NCBI GenBank assembly: GCA_037157565.1
Contig: JAZHRO010000039.1
Location: forward strand, 45,136,001-45,200,000
Origin: Thalassia testudinum
Lineage: Eukaryota; Streptophyta; Magnoliopsida; Alismatales; Hydrocharitaceae
Reading direction: 5' to 3'
DNA: 64,000 nucleotides
Position 1 is the stretch's first letter; every line of letters starts with the position of its first letter. A program made the position numbers and the translations under genes. This document shows positions 1 to 12,400 of the stretch, piece after piece. The notes beneath the pieces are model-generated. The model made no database searches, was not told the origin of the DNA, and saw nothing but the letters and a program-made list of their open reading frames with translations.

Positions 1-103
1 TGGTAAATCCAAAGAGGGTTTTCCTATACCTTCCTAAGTTTGATGCATTTAGCAAATGTAGTGTCAAGCTAGAGACTATAAACATATCAACTTTTGTTGA
101 TTG

Positions 104-108
104 AATGT
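104..108. repeat. Target-site duplication of E1 (left copy)
   Basis: AATGT lies directly before the 5' LTR and recurs at 5291-5295 directly after the 3' LTR. A 5-bp duplication is the normal size for Ty1/copia integration. Confidence 0.8.
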
Positions 109-255
109 TGTTATAGTACCATTTTATGTTGTTTTATCCTGTTTCACTATTTCCTTTCCCCTCTGGGCCTCCTCTGTATTTTGCCCACACTTCTTCGTCT
201 ATATAAAGAGGTGCGGGGTTTCCTTGGAATAACATCTTGCATACTTACGTCGACT
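109..255 (+). repeat. 5' LTR of copia element E1
   Basis: This 147-bp LTR starts TGTTATAGTACC and contains a TATA box (TATATAAAG near 200). It ends immediately before the primer-binding site at 256. It matches the 145-bp copy at 5146-5290. The last bases are ACT rather than the usual CA. Confidence 0.85.
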
Positions 256-267
256 TGGTATTAGAGC
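256..267 (+). other. Primer-binding site of E1 (initiator Met-tRNA type)
   Basis: TGGTATTAGAGC differs at one base from TGGTATCAGAGC, the standard plant copia site complementary to the 3' end of initiator Met-tRNA. It abuts the LTR with no spacer. Confidence 0.85.
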
Positions 268-315
268 GACGATCCTGGACTGGAGCTCTTGGTATCCCAC
301 CCGAAAACCACTGAA

Positions 316-318
<3 letters not shown>

Positions 319-346
<28 letters not shown>
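319..346 (+). repeat. (CT)14 microsatellite in the E1 leader
   Basis: A pure CT dinucleotide run lies in the untranslated leader of E1, upstream of gag. Other leaders in this window are also low-complexity or GC-rich. Confidence 0.95.
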
Positions 347-881
347 AGCAGCGGCGCATCTAAGCGGAGTGAGCGGCGCCCCTGAGGGGCAACCTCCCTC
401 TTTGGAGCGGTACGATGATGCTGTTCTCATCGTAGAGGTGGAGCAGCGGTTGATTGGAGCGGAACGAGCGACGCATCGAAGGAGCGGTGGCGCTGCAGAA
501 TTGATTAGCGACCTTAGCATCAGTGGCAGCGTGCGAGCGATAGTACTGCAGAATTGATCTGCGGTGCAGCAAGCTTTGAGGCAGTGTGGTGGCGGTCTTC
601 AGGGCTGGCGGTGGTTTTGTAGGGCCGGAGGTCTGCAGGACGGCGACGAGGTTGCAGAGGTGTTGGTGACCCTGATCTAGTGTTGCACCTCCTGTAGCTG
701 TAGCTAGAAAGACCTAGGTTCCCTTGGGGCCATCTTGGGTGCCTTCCTCCTCACCCTTGTTAGGCCTACATCTATCTAAGGGGGTCTTTTGTTCATCATG
801 CATATATGAAAGTTTTGATTCAGATCAGATCTGTTTATGAAGTGATTTATTTGTGGTGATTTCTCTTCCTGATTTGGCTTT

Positions 882-3800
882 ATGGCTGCCGCTCCAAAGT
901 CCGAAGTGCCATTTGAGAGGGTGACGAATCAAGGGAACATAAAAAACTTGTTCTTTATTCTCATCACGAAACTCGATGAGACCAACTATGCCCATTGGTT
1001 GCAGACATTTCTCATGAGAGTTGAGGGTCAACCTATTATCCTGGAGCCAGAGCCAACAAAGAAAACTGGGAAATATGCTACATGGAAGTGTGACAACACT
1101 ATGGTGAGAGCATGGATTATGAATGTCGTGGCTGCTCACATCGGAGATGGGATAATGTATTACAAGACTACCAGAGGGATGTGGAACTCTCTTCATGAGA
1201 TGATACATACTCCCATGAGAAGAACTCGAGGAAGGTGTTCCAGGTCACTCATGACAGCTCGTTGAAGCAGGATGGCTTGACACCGACATAGTATTATGCT
1301 AGACTGAAGGGGCTGTTGGAGAACTACAATTCCTGTAGGCCAGTGTGCACATGCGCGACATAGAGGGAGCATTGCAAGGAGTTTACCTCAAGTTCCTGTT
1401 TAGTTTGAGTTCTAAGTATGAATTTGCATGGGATCAGATGCTCACTCTCATAGAGCTTCCTACTTTGCAGGAAGCTTACAGTAGGATTAGTAGATTGCCT
1501 ACTAAATCTACTAATCCTAAGGTGATGGGCTAGACTTCGGCCTTTGTTGCTAGTACTGGATGTGGAGTTCCATCCACTCGTTGGCATGGGCGTGGCCAGG
1601 GACAGCTTGGCAAACCACTACCCACTTGCACGTACTGTGGACAGATTGGTCACGTGGAGGCAAGCTGCTGGACCAAGCATGTTCATCCTCCTGTGGCGAA
1701 TTAGGTTGCCTCGACCCCAGAGATGGAGATTGACATGGTGCCCAGGTAAGAGTTTGAGGCTCTTGCCCAGTGGCTGGCTCAAGTGACTCAGGAGACTCCA
1801 TTCACTTCTGATACTACTGCAGTTGCCTCCTCATGTATGGAATATGCCTCTAGTGTTTCTGCTTTTCCCCAATCCCCACAGCAGTAGAACTACATGGTTA
1901 ATTGATTGTGGAGCCTCCCAACACTTGAGTGGAGATCAGAGTTGTTTTAGATAGATATAGGCAGCTCTTTCTGGTAGAATTGTGCAGGTAGCTGATGGTT
2001 ATCATTCTAGAGTAGATGAACAAGGGGAGGTGTCTCTCTCATCTACTCTACGGTTGTCTCGAGTTTTGTTTGTACCAGAATTTCGTATTAGTCTTTTATC
2101 TATGAGCAGAATTACTAAAGACCTCAACTGCCATGCTATATTTGATGATGTGGGCTGCATGTTATAGGATTGGTTCATGGGGAGGATGATTGGTGGCGGA
2201 CATGAAGGGGGGGGGGGGTCTATCACATACTCTAGACTGATATTGCTGCTTCATGTTAGGGCGAGTTCAATTTTGCTGCAGGAATTGCATTGCAGTGGCG
2301 CTACCATCTTGGACATATGCCTTTGGACAGGCTTCGCTGGATTTTCCCCACGTCTCTGTGGCCATTGAGATTACCTGTGATGCGTGTTAGCTTAGGAAGC
2401 ATCATCGGGCTTCATTTCCTACGAGTTCCTCCACTACAGATTCTGTGTTTCAGTTGATCCACATGGACATCTGGGGTCCAGGTCGTGTTTCAGATAAATA
2501 GGGTCGTAGATATTACTTAGTCTTTGTGGATGACTTTTCACGCATGCCATGGTTGTTTTTACTAAATAATAAGTTAGATATTGGCAATGTTATTCATAAT
2601 TTTATTCTTGAATAAAAACGTAATTTTCTACCATTGTGAAATGTATGCGCTTAGATAATGCATTGGAGTTTTGTACTTTCAGATTGCGTGATTTTTACAG
2701 ATTACATGGTATTATATAGTAGACTTTGTCCTCATACATCCCAACAGAATGTGATAGCAGAGTGGAAACATAGACATCTCCTGGTTGTTGCTCGAACATT
2801 GATGATACGTCATAATGTTCCTTAGATTTATTGGGGCGATGCATGTCTTACTATCGGCTATTTGATCAATAGAATGCTCAGTTCTGTATTCCCTAAACAG
2901 ATCCCGTGGCAGATCTTGTATCCAGATAGAGAGTTGTTTCATGTGCCAGCTCGCATTTTTTGCTGTGTTGCTTTTATTCACATTAATGGACCTAGCCGAG
3001 ACAAGTTAGCACCATGAGTGGTAAAGTACGTGTTTTTGGGTTACAGCTCTGCCCAGAAAGGGTACATGTGCTATGATCTGTTTACCAGACGGCATCATGT
3101 CAGTGCAGATGTCACCTTTCATGAGGTTGTACCATATTTTTCCTTCACATCTCAGTAGATGCACACTATTCTTGAGGCATCTCCAGTTCAGATGGCACCA
3201 ATGCTAGTTCTTGCTAGATAGTTTGGAGATTTTTCTCCATGTCAGCTACCTACGAGTATAGATAGCAGATTCAAGAGGTAACCATTTATATATAAGCTCC
3301 CAGCAACTTACAGACCACAGGTCATAGTAACCCCCCTCGTCCACCCCAGCACTATCATCCTTCCCCACACAGGTATATGTTGATGATACTGATATGCTTG
3401 TGCATAATGCTTCTCACAAGGACACTGAGTAGCAGTCTATTGTTGTACTAGTGGAGCAAGGAGTAACTGATGTTCTAAATGAGACTACTGAGGACAGCGA
3501 GTTGCCGATTACCATTCGCAAGGTGCTCTGGAGTTGTGCTTAGTACAGGATCACAGGTGCCTCTGTCAGTGATGGACTAGGTTCTTAATTTGCTGCTTTT
3601 ACTTCTATTGTTTTTGCATCTAGGCTACCCACCTCTTATCAGGAGGCCATGCTTCATCCTGAGTGGCTTCAGGCCATAAAGGAGGAGATGGCTGCTTTAC
3701 GTTTACAAGGAACGTGGGAGCTTACGATGAGACCATCTACTGCACGTATGGTGGGATGTAGATGGGCCTTTGCCCTGAAATATAACTCTGATGGGTTTAT

Positions 3801-5020
3801 TTCTAGGCATAAGGCTTGATTGGTGGCCAAAGGGTTTACTTAGACTTATGGGGTAGACTTTTTTAACACATTCTCACCAGTGGCACGACTTATGACAGTT
3901 CGGATTCTCTTGTCCGTTGCAGCAAACATAGACTGGGAGTTACATCAGTTAGATGTAAAGAATGCATTTTTATATGGTGCCCTTCAGGAAGAAGTCTATA
4001 TGCAGCAACCCCCTAGATTTGAGGCTGAGGAGTGTGTGTGCAGACTAAGGAAGGTAATCTATGGGCTTAAGCAGAGTCCTCGTGCTTGGTTCCACAAACT
4101 GTCAAAGGTAGTGGAAGGACTGTTTATGGTGAGGTCTACTTCAAATCATTCTTTGTTTGTCAGGAGAACTGACGAGGGAGTTGTGGTACTTCTAGTGTAT
4201 GTTGATGATCTAATCATTACAGGAAATAATACAGCAGGAATTGGACATGTTAAGAAGGAATTGGCATTGCGGTATGTTATGGACTTAGGTCTTCTACGAT
4301 ATTTTTTGGGCATTGAAGTGGCACAATTAAAAGAAGGAATTGTTGCTAGTCAGAGGATGTATGCACTTTATGTTCCACAAGAGATTGGCACGCATGGGGC
4401 AAAGGTAGCAAATGTACCCATGGACCCCAAGGCCCATCTGTATGACACTGAGGCACAACAGGTGGAGAGCAAGAGCTATAGACAGCTGGTTGGTCGGTTG
4501 TTATACCTGATCATTACTAGGCTAGGCATCTCCTTTGTTGTGGGGAGGTTGGTCCAATTTATGGATCGAAGAAACATTAGGATGCTGCTATGCAGGTGGT
4601 TAGATACCTGAAGAAAGCATCTAGTTGAAGGTCATTGTTCACAAAGGGGTGTCCTATGACAGTAATAGGATATTCAGATGATTATGTCGGCTGTCTTACT
4701 GATAGGAAGTCTACTATCGGTTTCTGCACCTTTGTTGCTGGGAATGTAGTCACTTGGAGAAGTAAGAAGCAAATTGCAGTGTTAGGATCAAGTGCAGAGT
4801 TAGAGTATCGTGCCATGGCACAAACTGCTGCAGAGATGGTGTTGGTTAGGTCTATCCTGACAGATTTGTCTGTTCTGATAGAGGAACCTATTGAGATGAG
4901 GTGTGACAACCTAACTGCCACTTACATTGCTAATAATCCCATGTTTCATGAGTGTACAAAACATGTGGAGATATATTGCCACTATACACGTGATCTCATC
5001 TAGAGGGGGATCATCTACAC
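882..5020 (+). pseudogene. E1 gag-pol polyprotein remnant
   Basis: The gag begins near 882 and holds the copia gag (UBN2-type) motif LDETNYAHWLQTFLM. A CCHC zinc knuckle (C-X2-C-X4-H-X4-C, starting CTYCGQIGH) lies at 1627-1668. The protease motif at about 1895 reads DCGASQH, where DSG or DTG is expected, so the catalytic loop is altered. Integrase remnants span about 2440-3130. The reverse transcriptase retains a 243-residue open stretch (3880-4611) with DVKNAFLYG and an intact YVDD at 4198-4209. RNase H follows at about 4665-5020 with [11 protein letters not shown]. Multiple stops separate these pieces. Confidence 0.9.
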
Positions 5021-5145
5021 TCCTCTTATCTCCTCAGAGGACTAGATTGCAGATGTCTTCACCAAGCCACTTGGCCGAACTGCATTTGAAAGCTGCTGTG
5101 ATAAGCTAAGCATGATTGACATTTATACTCTAGCTTGAGGGGAAG

Positions 5146-5290
5146 TGTTATAGTACCATTTTATGTTGTTTTATCCTATTTTACTATTTCCTTTTCCCTT
5201 TGGGCCTCCTCTGTATTTTGCCCACACCTCTGTCTATATAAAGAGGTCTGGGGTTTCCTCGAAATAACAACTTGCAAACTTACACTGATT
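5146..5290 (+). repeat. 3' LTR of copia element E1
   Basis: This LTR follows the purine tract at 5133-5145 and pairs with 109-255. It ends ...GATT directly against the duplicated AATGT. Confidence 0.85.
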
Positions 5291-5295
5291 AATGT

Positions 5296-5904
5296 GAAAA
5301 CTGTGATTACCTTTGTGAACCATACAGATGAATGACCCCCATATGAAGGCTGTGGTTGGGATTATTGCCTCATAAAATTACAGCATGATCCCTATCACCG
5401 TTTTTCTGACAAGACACCCTATCACCATTTTATCGTGAGAGCTTTATCCCTTGCTGTACTTTGGACAGAAAATGCTCAGGGTGCTGACTCTTCTACAATA
5501 TACAAGTGAGTAGCATACATAGTAAGCAAACTAGGATCCAAAGAATAGATGGCGTGCTGGCTCTACTTCAATATTACAAAGAGCAAAATTGAACTCCATC
5601 TCGATCAGCTTTATAGGTATCCAGCCCTTCTATCTACTGCATGGAATACTCTTCGAAGCGCAATATTGCCTGCAATCTACATCCATAAAGACAGGTTTGC
5701 CTTGACCCTCCACATTCCTTATGCTCCAGCTCATTTCCTGTCATTCATAATTCCCTGATGGTTCCCTTGTCCTCCCTCCATTCCTACATTTGACTAGCCT
5801 AAAGTTGGACTACAAGGCACCACAACCGATCTACCTAGCATTTGTTGTAGGTAACTGACACTTACCAGGTTTCTTGCCCCTACCTCTCCTTCCTTTTAAC
5901 TAAC
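5296..5904. other. Intergenic or intronic stretch, nothing recognised
   Basis: No coding motif, RNA gene or repeat boundary was recognised between E1 and the SINE. The short open frames here have no recognisable family signature. Confidence 0.5.
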
Positions 5905-5925
5905 TTCGGCAACAATCTACTCAAT

Positions 5926-6028
5926 CAAGGGGGTTGGCTCAGTGGTAGAGCCCCTCATTGGCATCTAAGAGGTCATGGGATCAAATCCCATGCCTATCAC
6001 ATTTACCTTCTCAAACAAAAAAAAACCA
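5926..6028 (+). mobile_element. tRNA-derived SINE, copy 1
   Basis: A short retroposon with RNA polymerase III promoter boxes: box A TGGCTCAGTGG (5935-5945) and box B GGATCAAATCC (5978-5988). It ends in a pyrimidine-rich segment (ACCTTCTCAAA) and an A-rich tail. Flanking direct repeats at 5905-5925 and 6029-6049 are 21 bp long and differ at two sites, as expected of LINE-mediated target duplication. A relative sits at 20348-20446. It is not a functional tRNA: it lacks a clean cloverleaf and has the A tail and duplications. Confidence 0.88.
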
Positions 6029-6049
6029 TTCGGCAACGATCTACTTAAT

Positions 6050-6591
6050 TCTTATTCACAGTCCTCTGTATTTTTTACAAAGGAAGTTCCTCAACGTGTT
6101 CCAGATCCGTGCACAGCCCCATTGATGCCTCAAAAGCTGAGAATTATAGGACAACAGGGAGAGTGGCCTGAGGTGCTCATCTTGCTAGCCTGCTACTCCA
6201 TTCACCACGAAGCTTGACCATTCCATTGACTTCCTACTGATATACAGGTTACCTTGTATTATACCATTCTCTATTCATCTGGAGTGGAATTTACATGCAT
6301 TCCTGGGATGCTTGAGAGAAGGCATGCTGTTCATATTTTGATACCTACGAAGGCATCATAGTTACCATAACTGAATAACTATTAGTCCCTTACCCACTTG
6401 TAGAAGTGGTAGAAGTGGTACTGCCGTAGTAGGAGTCTTTGTGCAACTGTCAACTCTCACATATGGGATGTATTAGAATGGTGATAACTGATCAGATACC
6501 CTGGGCAACTTTGTTTTCCTCATTGACCTCATCAATCTGATACACTTTGGCTTTAACTCCCATCGGGTAAAGTTTGGAAGAACAACATAAC
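6050..6591. other. Non-coding stretch, nothing recognised
   Basis: No gene, RNA or element boundary was recognised. A short direct repeat of AGAAGTGGT occurs near 6403-6420. Confidence 0.4.
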
Positions 6592-6740
6592 TAAAGAAAA
6601 GGCATTGATCTGATCTCATCATAAAATCCTATTTTTTGTTAGATAGAGATAGAAGGAAAATTGCATAACAATCCTCATGGAATAAGTAAATGCATACCTG
6701 AAATAGAAGATACAAAGAAATACGACAACTCTAAAGCTCC
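6592..6740 (+). repeat. Dispersed repeat Y, copy 1
   Basis: About 150 bp resemble 16621-16767, sharing AAAGGCATTGATC, a GGATAGAGAT-like block and AACTCTAAA in the same order and spacing. No termini or duplications were identified, so the element class is unknown. Confidence 0.55.
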
Positions 6741-6816
6741 CTCCTTAACCTGGTGCATAAATATAAAATATGCCCAGCTTGTCACATAAAGGACACCTAT
6801 GATCCTGAGATAGATT

Positions 6817-6866
6817 CCTCCTATGGTCTCTCTCCATATAAGAGCACCCTAAGTCATTTCAACCAA
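6817..6866 (+). repeat. Fragment of an E3-family LTR
   Basis: The stretch holds TATGGTCTCTCTCCATATAA followed by AAGTCATTTCAACCAA, which matches the TATA-box region and terminus of the E3 LTR (22756-22915) with an internal deletion. Confidence 0.6.
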
Positions 6867-6896
6867 TTGAGATAGCATTACGAATGAAGTGAGAAT

Positions 6897-6912
6897 TCCA
6901 TCTAAAAAAAAG
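6897..6912 (+). repeat. 16-bp tail-like insertion with target duplication
   Basis: A 16-bp segment consisting of CATCT plus an A run lies between imperfect direct repeats of 13 bp (6884-6896 and 6913-6925, 11 of 13 identical). This fits a nearly bare retroposon 3' tail, but the flanks are simple enough that chance is possible. Confidence 0.4.
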
Positions 6913-7329
6913 ATGACTTGAGAATCAAATTTGATGTGCATAGTTTGCCCTCAAATACAAGGCTTGAGGCAATGTTGCTAGCAACACTACTGTCATAATC
7001 GGTAGGCATAGGAAGTCTTCCACTAACCCTAAATCTACCAAGAAAGAATGGCCTGCATAAAATGCAAGAACCATAGAATCGGTAGTTCAGCATCTAATAA
7101 AGACATGGTAATTAGAAGTAGACAGAAAAAACTACCAATTTTTATGACTTCAATACTTTGTCTTTCAAAGCCATTAAGGATTTTATTTATGCCAGAAATT
7201 GCCTTTCTTAGTGTGCATGCTTAATTATCCCCCTCAACTACATAGCTAGGTGGTTTATGCTCCCCCTCAACCTTGTATTCAAGTGGTTTGAACACATAAG
7301 CTTCTTAAAAAAGATCACTGTACATACAT

Positions 7330-8540
7330 GAAAGCATTTTTAACATCCAAATGATTAAGCGAGGTATCCTTATTTACAACCATAGAAAGAATGATTTGTA
7401 TAGAGTTAAGTTGAGCACCTGGAAAAAATATCTCAGGATAATGCACTCATGTTTGTGTGAATTCCTCAGCTATAATCTAGCCTTCATGTGATCCATGTGT
7501 CCATTTTGGAAGTACTTGACGTCATAGACCAACCTATCACCCACAACAATAGCACCATGTAGGTGTGGAACCAGCTTCCAAGTTCCATGGGATAGCAGTG
7601 CTACCCTCTATTCATGGCATTTTTCCACTAAACTTCCTATGTCGCCTCAATGGAAGGAGGAATAACAGTAGCAAGTAAAGCAATAGAAAACTGAAACCAC
7701 AAGAGTAAAATGGTCAATAGAAGTAAGACATAGGATGCGAAACACATGCCTGACTCCTTTACAAAGAGCAATTGGAACATCTATTAATCTTGGTAGAAAT
7801 GAAAGGTGTAGCATCTAGTGCGGACTCAAGGTGTGATGATGAAGTGGATGGGCTATCATCCTGTGGAGCAATGATAAAGAAGGGTAGGGAAAACTAGGGC
7901 CTCCGTTTTCCTGTCTGCAAACCTGTAACGGCTGAATTTCCAATTGAATAGAATCAATTTCAGCAGAGCAGTAAGGTATCTACTAAAAAATGTGACATTT
8001 GCACTAACGTAATATTGCCTGTCTGAAGGATAAAGAATTATATAATATTCTTGGTTCTGTACCAAGGAAAACAAAATCTTGTGGCTCTAGGAGATGGTCT
8101 ATCTTGGACTTAAAACAAGGAAACAAAACAAACATGAGCAAACATCATCAAAGGTGCATCGAATAAGTCAGAATCTGGCTGTAACAACTAGAAAGGTATC
8201 CCCCCTCGAAACGGATGAACATGGTTTAGCATTAGGAATAGCATCTCCCTAATTTTTTTTTAAATCTTCATACAAATAAGAAAAGTTTTAGAGACATCAA
8301 GGATATGTCTCAATTTCCTTGCGACAGCTCCATCCAGTTGAGAGGTATACGTGTGGGAAGATCAATGAATGATATCATTGAAAACAAGAAAAGACTGTAG
8401 ATCATGATGTAAATTTTGGGTCATTATCAATATAAAAAATTTTGATACTAGAAGAAAATTCATTTTCCATTCATTAAGGTGTCACTTTGTTGCATCAATT
8501 ACTTTAGTACCAGCCTTTATTAAGTAAATCAAACACACAT
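7330..8540 (-). pseudogene. E9 integrase-reverse transcriptase remnant
   Basis: On the minus strand the integrase core (DNDPKFTS), integrase C-terminus (YYVSANVTFF) and the N-terminal part of the reverse transcriptase can be followed, with frameshifts and stops. The frame is cut at 8547 by insertion of E2 and resumes beyond 13629. Confidence 0.65.
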
Positions 8541-8547
8541 GAAATTG

Positions 8548-8709
8548 TGTAGAGAAATTTCCATAGTTTTGCCTTTGGCCTTTTTTGTCCTTTTTTGTTA
8601 TTTCCATTCTTATATGGATGTGTACGTAGTTTTCCCCTAGCCTCTCTTTATAAATAGAGGCCTAGTATTTCTATAGTGGAATAGAAGAAACATTTTCATT
8701 CCCTTCACA
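8548..8709 (+). repeat. 5' LTR of copia element E2
   Basis: This 162-bp LTR begins TGTAGAGAAATTT and ends TTCACA, the canonical TG...CA. A TATA-like TTTATAAATAGAGG lies near 8648-8661. It pairs with 13468-13629 of equal length. Confidence 0.88.
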
Positions 8710-9489
8710 TGTTATTAGAGCGGCAGTCCTAGGTTGAAACTTGATACCTTGATCTTTCTCCCTTGTTTTTCTTTTCTACCAAATAATCTAAGTTCTTGAT
8801 ATTTGTGCATCTTCTTGAGGAGAAAGGAAAGTGCCCCCCTTGAGAATTTCGAGGGCCTTAGCCCTAGGGCACATGACCCGAGGTAGGGGACCCCTCCATC
8901 GATGCCGTTGCCTCCCCTATAGGGGTCATTGGCGACCATCCTTGGCACTGTCGGGTTAGGGCAATGCTAGACCACCATCATTGGACCCCAACGGTAGCGT
9001 CAGTCGCTGACGAACATCCTCTCTTGCTTCCAACAGTGGTATTGAACGAGTTGGTGAAGTTTGTTCCTGTTGTAGTAGGTGAAGGCATGGTTGCTGCATC
9101 TTGGTGATGACATTGGAGCGGCCACCTAGAACATCACCATCATTGTTGGTGGTTGGAGAGCTTATTGGTTGCCGGAGAGCCTCCCTGGAGGGCAGAATAG
9201 AGCCATCGGTGACCCTTTAGAGGCTATTGGTGGTCATTGAGACACTTCGGCCTTAATCTAAGGTTGTTAGGAGGTATTTCGATTGGTTCTGATTTGATGC
9301 GTGAAGATTTCTCATTGAAACAGAGTTTGGGTGAGTGCTTCTTCTATGGATAGTGGTATTTTGATGCCTCTTTAGTACTTTTGTTGTTGGTTACTATTTT
9401 GAGGTGAAGCCTTGATCTTATTGAGAAGATTGGCCTTCGAAATTGTTGATTCACTACACAAGGGGATGAAACCCAAGAGGAGTTCAAAA

Positions 9490-12400
9490 GCCTTTTCTTT
9501 CGCTCGATCGTGAAGCTTAATGGGACCAACTATGCATTGTGGTCAGAATTGATCTGTAATGTGGTTAAGGGTCATGACAAGGAGCACATACTTGTTGAGA
9601 TGGAGCTGGCTCAGATTGCAGTGCACATTCTTCAACTACATCATGAGATTACATACATGAGATAGGAAGGCAAGCCAATGGCGCAATACTACTTGGCTCT
9701 CAAGTCAGCCTTTAAGAGGCTTAATGCCTACACCCTTATATGTTCATGCGAGTCTCAGAAGATATATAGGGCGCAGACCATAGCGGGCCACTTTCTCGTT
9801 GGATTAGACTTAGCCTATGATGCAGCTTGTTCCTAGATGCTGACATTGCTTGAGATACCGTCAATGGAAGAGGCATGCAATTGATTGAGTAGACTTGTAG
9901 TTTCTCTGTCACCTACTACTCGTATAGAGCATACCTCTGCCATGGTTGCTTCTCAGGGAAGGGGTAGAGGTTAGGACGATCTACTTGTGGTCGTAGTCCA
10001 GGCCAAGGAAGTTAGGGACGAGCTAGGCCACAATTCTCATTTTGTTGGAAACTTAGGCACACTAAGGAGGCTTGTTGCATTAAGCATGGGAAACCTATTA
10101 GTTCTTATTAGGCTGTCAACTCCAGATGTAGAACATGAGTCTGTTTCGATTGTTAGAGCCGAGTATGATGAGTTGATTCAACAGCTTAATCACCATAGGA
10201 TATCAATCACTACTCCTTCCATAGCTACTTTAGGCTCTGTTTCAGGTAATGCAGGCATACCTACTTTTGCTGGCCCTTTAGGTATATGTCTAGCTTGTCA
10301 TCCTAGTATTGAGGATACTGAATGGCTCGTGGACTCAGGAGCCTCACAACATATATGTGGGAATGCCCAACAATTTTCCCGATTACAGCCTGACTCATCT
10401 AGCTGGATGATCCTTATTGTTGATGAGAGACATACCCCTGTTACGGGTCAGGAGGAGGTTCAGATAGCCCCTTACATACAGCTACAAAATATTTTATTTG
10501 GCCCAAATTTTCCTTTGAAATTGCTTTCAGTTAGTTGAATTACGAAAGACTTGAATTGTAGAGCTATCTTCGGCTCTTCGTCTCTTATGTTTTAGGATAT
10601 ATTGATGGGGTAGGTGATTGGTTGTGGCCGCGAGGGGGGGTGTCTATTGCTTGTTGCAGTCATTTTATGTGGGACATGCTTCTGTTCCATTAAGTGGATC
10701 ATCTAGCTATCTTTGGCATATGAGATTTAGTCACTTATCATTGTCCAAGCTATGACGTGTGATACATCATATCCCACCTACTATTACATTTCAGTGTGAG
10801 GCATATCAACTGGGCAAACACCATAGGAGTTCTTTTTGCAGTTGGTAGAGTTGTAGTGTAGAGTCTTTATTTGAGTATTTCATCATGATGTTTCAGGTCC
10901 AAGTCATGCTCCTTATCATATGTGGCACAGATTTTACCTAGTTATTATTAATATTTTTCTTGTTTGTTTTGGGTTTTCTTGTTAAAATCGAAGTTGGAGG
11001 TGGGTGATATAATCAAGAACTTTCTCATAGAAATAAAGAATCAATTTAGTGCCCATGTGAAAATCATTCGCATTAATAATGCTTTAGAATTTTGTACGCA
11101 TACTCTTCGCATTATATTTCAGGGGGTATTGAATCATTCACCAAACCAGTTGTCCTTATATATCATAGTAGAATGGGGTGGTTGAGAGAGCACCATCATA
11201 TTTTGGATGTTGCTAGAATCCTACTCATCCAAAATAGTGTTCCTCTAGCTTATTGGGGTGATGTTCTTACTGTATGCTATTTGGTGAACGGAATGCCTTC
11301 TATTGTTTTTGGCAAGGAAGTCTCTTATTCTCTTTTGTTTCTTGATAAGAAACTCTTTGGGTTGCTACCTAAAGTATTCGGGTGTGTTTCCTTTGTTCAT
11401 CACTGTGGTCCTAACAGGGACAAGTTCTCTCCTCGGGTTGTTAAGTGTATATTTGTGGGATATTTTAGGACTTAGAAGGGGTATCGGTGCCATAACCTAG
11501 TTGGTCGATGTTACTATGCTAGTGCTGATGTCTCTTTCTTTGAGGCTGTCCCGTATTATTCCTTTGTTGGCTCTTGGATTGTTACTTCTAGTACCGACAA
11601 TGAAGCTATGATTCCCATGTTGACTCTTGATGAGGCTATTGTTTCCACACTTGTTCCACATGGTGGGCATGATGACAGGTTCAAGGTGACCTTTGTTTGT
11701 TGTCATCAGCTACAAAAGGACCCCCTTCCTTTAGAGCCATCACCATCACCTGTGCCTAAGGTAATCCCTATGCATAATAGTATTAATAGACCTTTTAACT
11801 CTAACGTTCTAGGTACATATTAACTCTATTGAATCAAGAACATTTCCAGCGACTTGAAGTTGATGAGGCAGTTGAGGTTCATGATGGGTTTGATCTTCCC
11901 ATTGCCTTGAGGAAAGGGACTCGATCTTGCATGTTGCATCCCATTTCCAAGCACATGCCCATGGTGAGTCTATCTCCCCAGTACAAGCAGTTTATATTGG
12001 GTCTCTTGATGGTGCACATACCACCACTCATCAGGAAGCCCTTCTTGATATGAAGTGGCAGTAGGCTATTGTGGATGAGATGGTTGCTTTATTGTCACGA
12101 GGAACTTGGAGTTTAGTTGATCCCCCAACTAATGCTACCATTGTAGGTTACAAGTGGGTATACACTGTTAGATACATGCCATAAGGTACCGTGGAAAGAT
12201 ACAAGGCTCGCTTAATGGCCAAAGGTTACTCTCAAACTTACGGAATGGACTACTTTGATACGTTCTCCTTGGTTGCACGGTTTCTGACTGATTGGACACT
12301 TTGCCAATTAGATGTGAAAAATGCATTCCTCTGATATCCAAGAGGAAGTCTACATGCAGTAGTCCTTGGGATTCGAAGCTGTAGGGGAGTGTAGTAAGGT

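Larger units (their letters stand above)
109..5290 (+). mobile_element. Ty1/copia LTR retrotransposon E1, complete but defective
   Basis: The element has two LTRs (109-255, 5146-5290), a primer-binding site for initiator Met-tRNA, a GC-rich leader, a gag-pol region in copia order (gag, protease, integrase, reverse transcriptase, RNase H), a polypurine tract at about 5133-5145, and AATGT target duplications. Many stop codons and frameshifts break the polyprotein, so it is not autonomous now. The LTR ends have drifted apart, suggesting an old insertion. Confidence 0.93.

Noticed and set aside
5930..6000. Possible tRNA gene (good box A and box B)
   Set aside because: The sequence has a 3' pyrimidine-rich segment, an A tail and 21-bp flanking duplications, and a relative at 20348-20446. 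It is a tRNA-derived SINE, not a tRNA gene.
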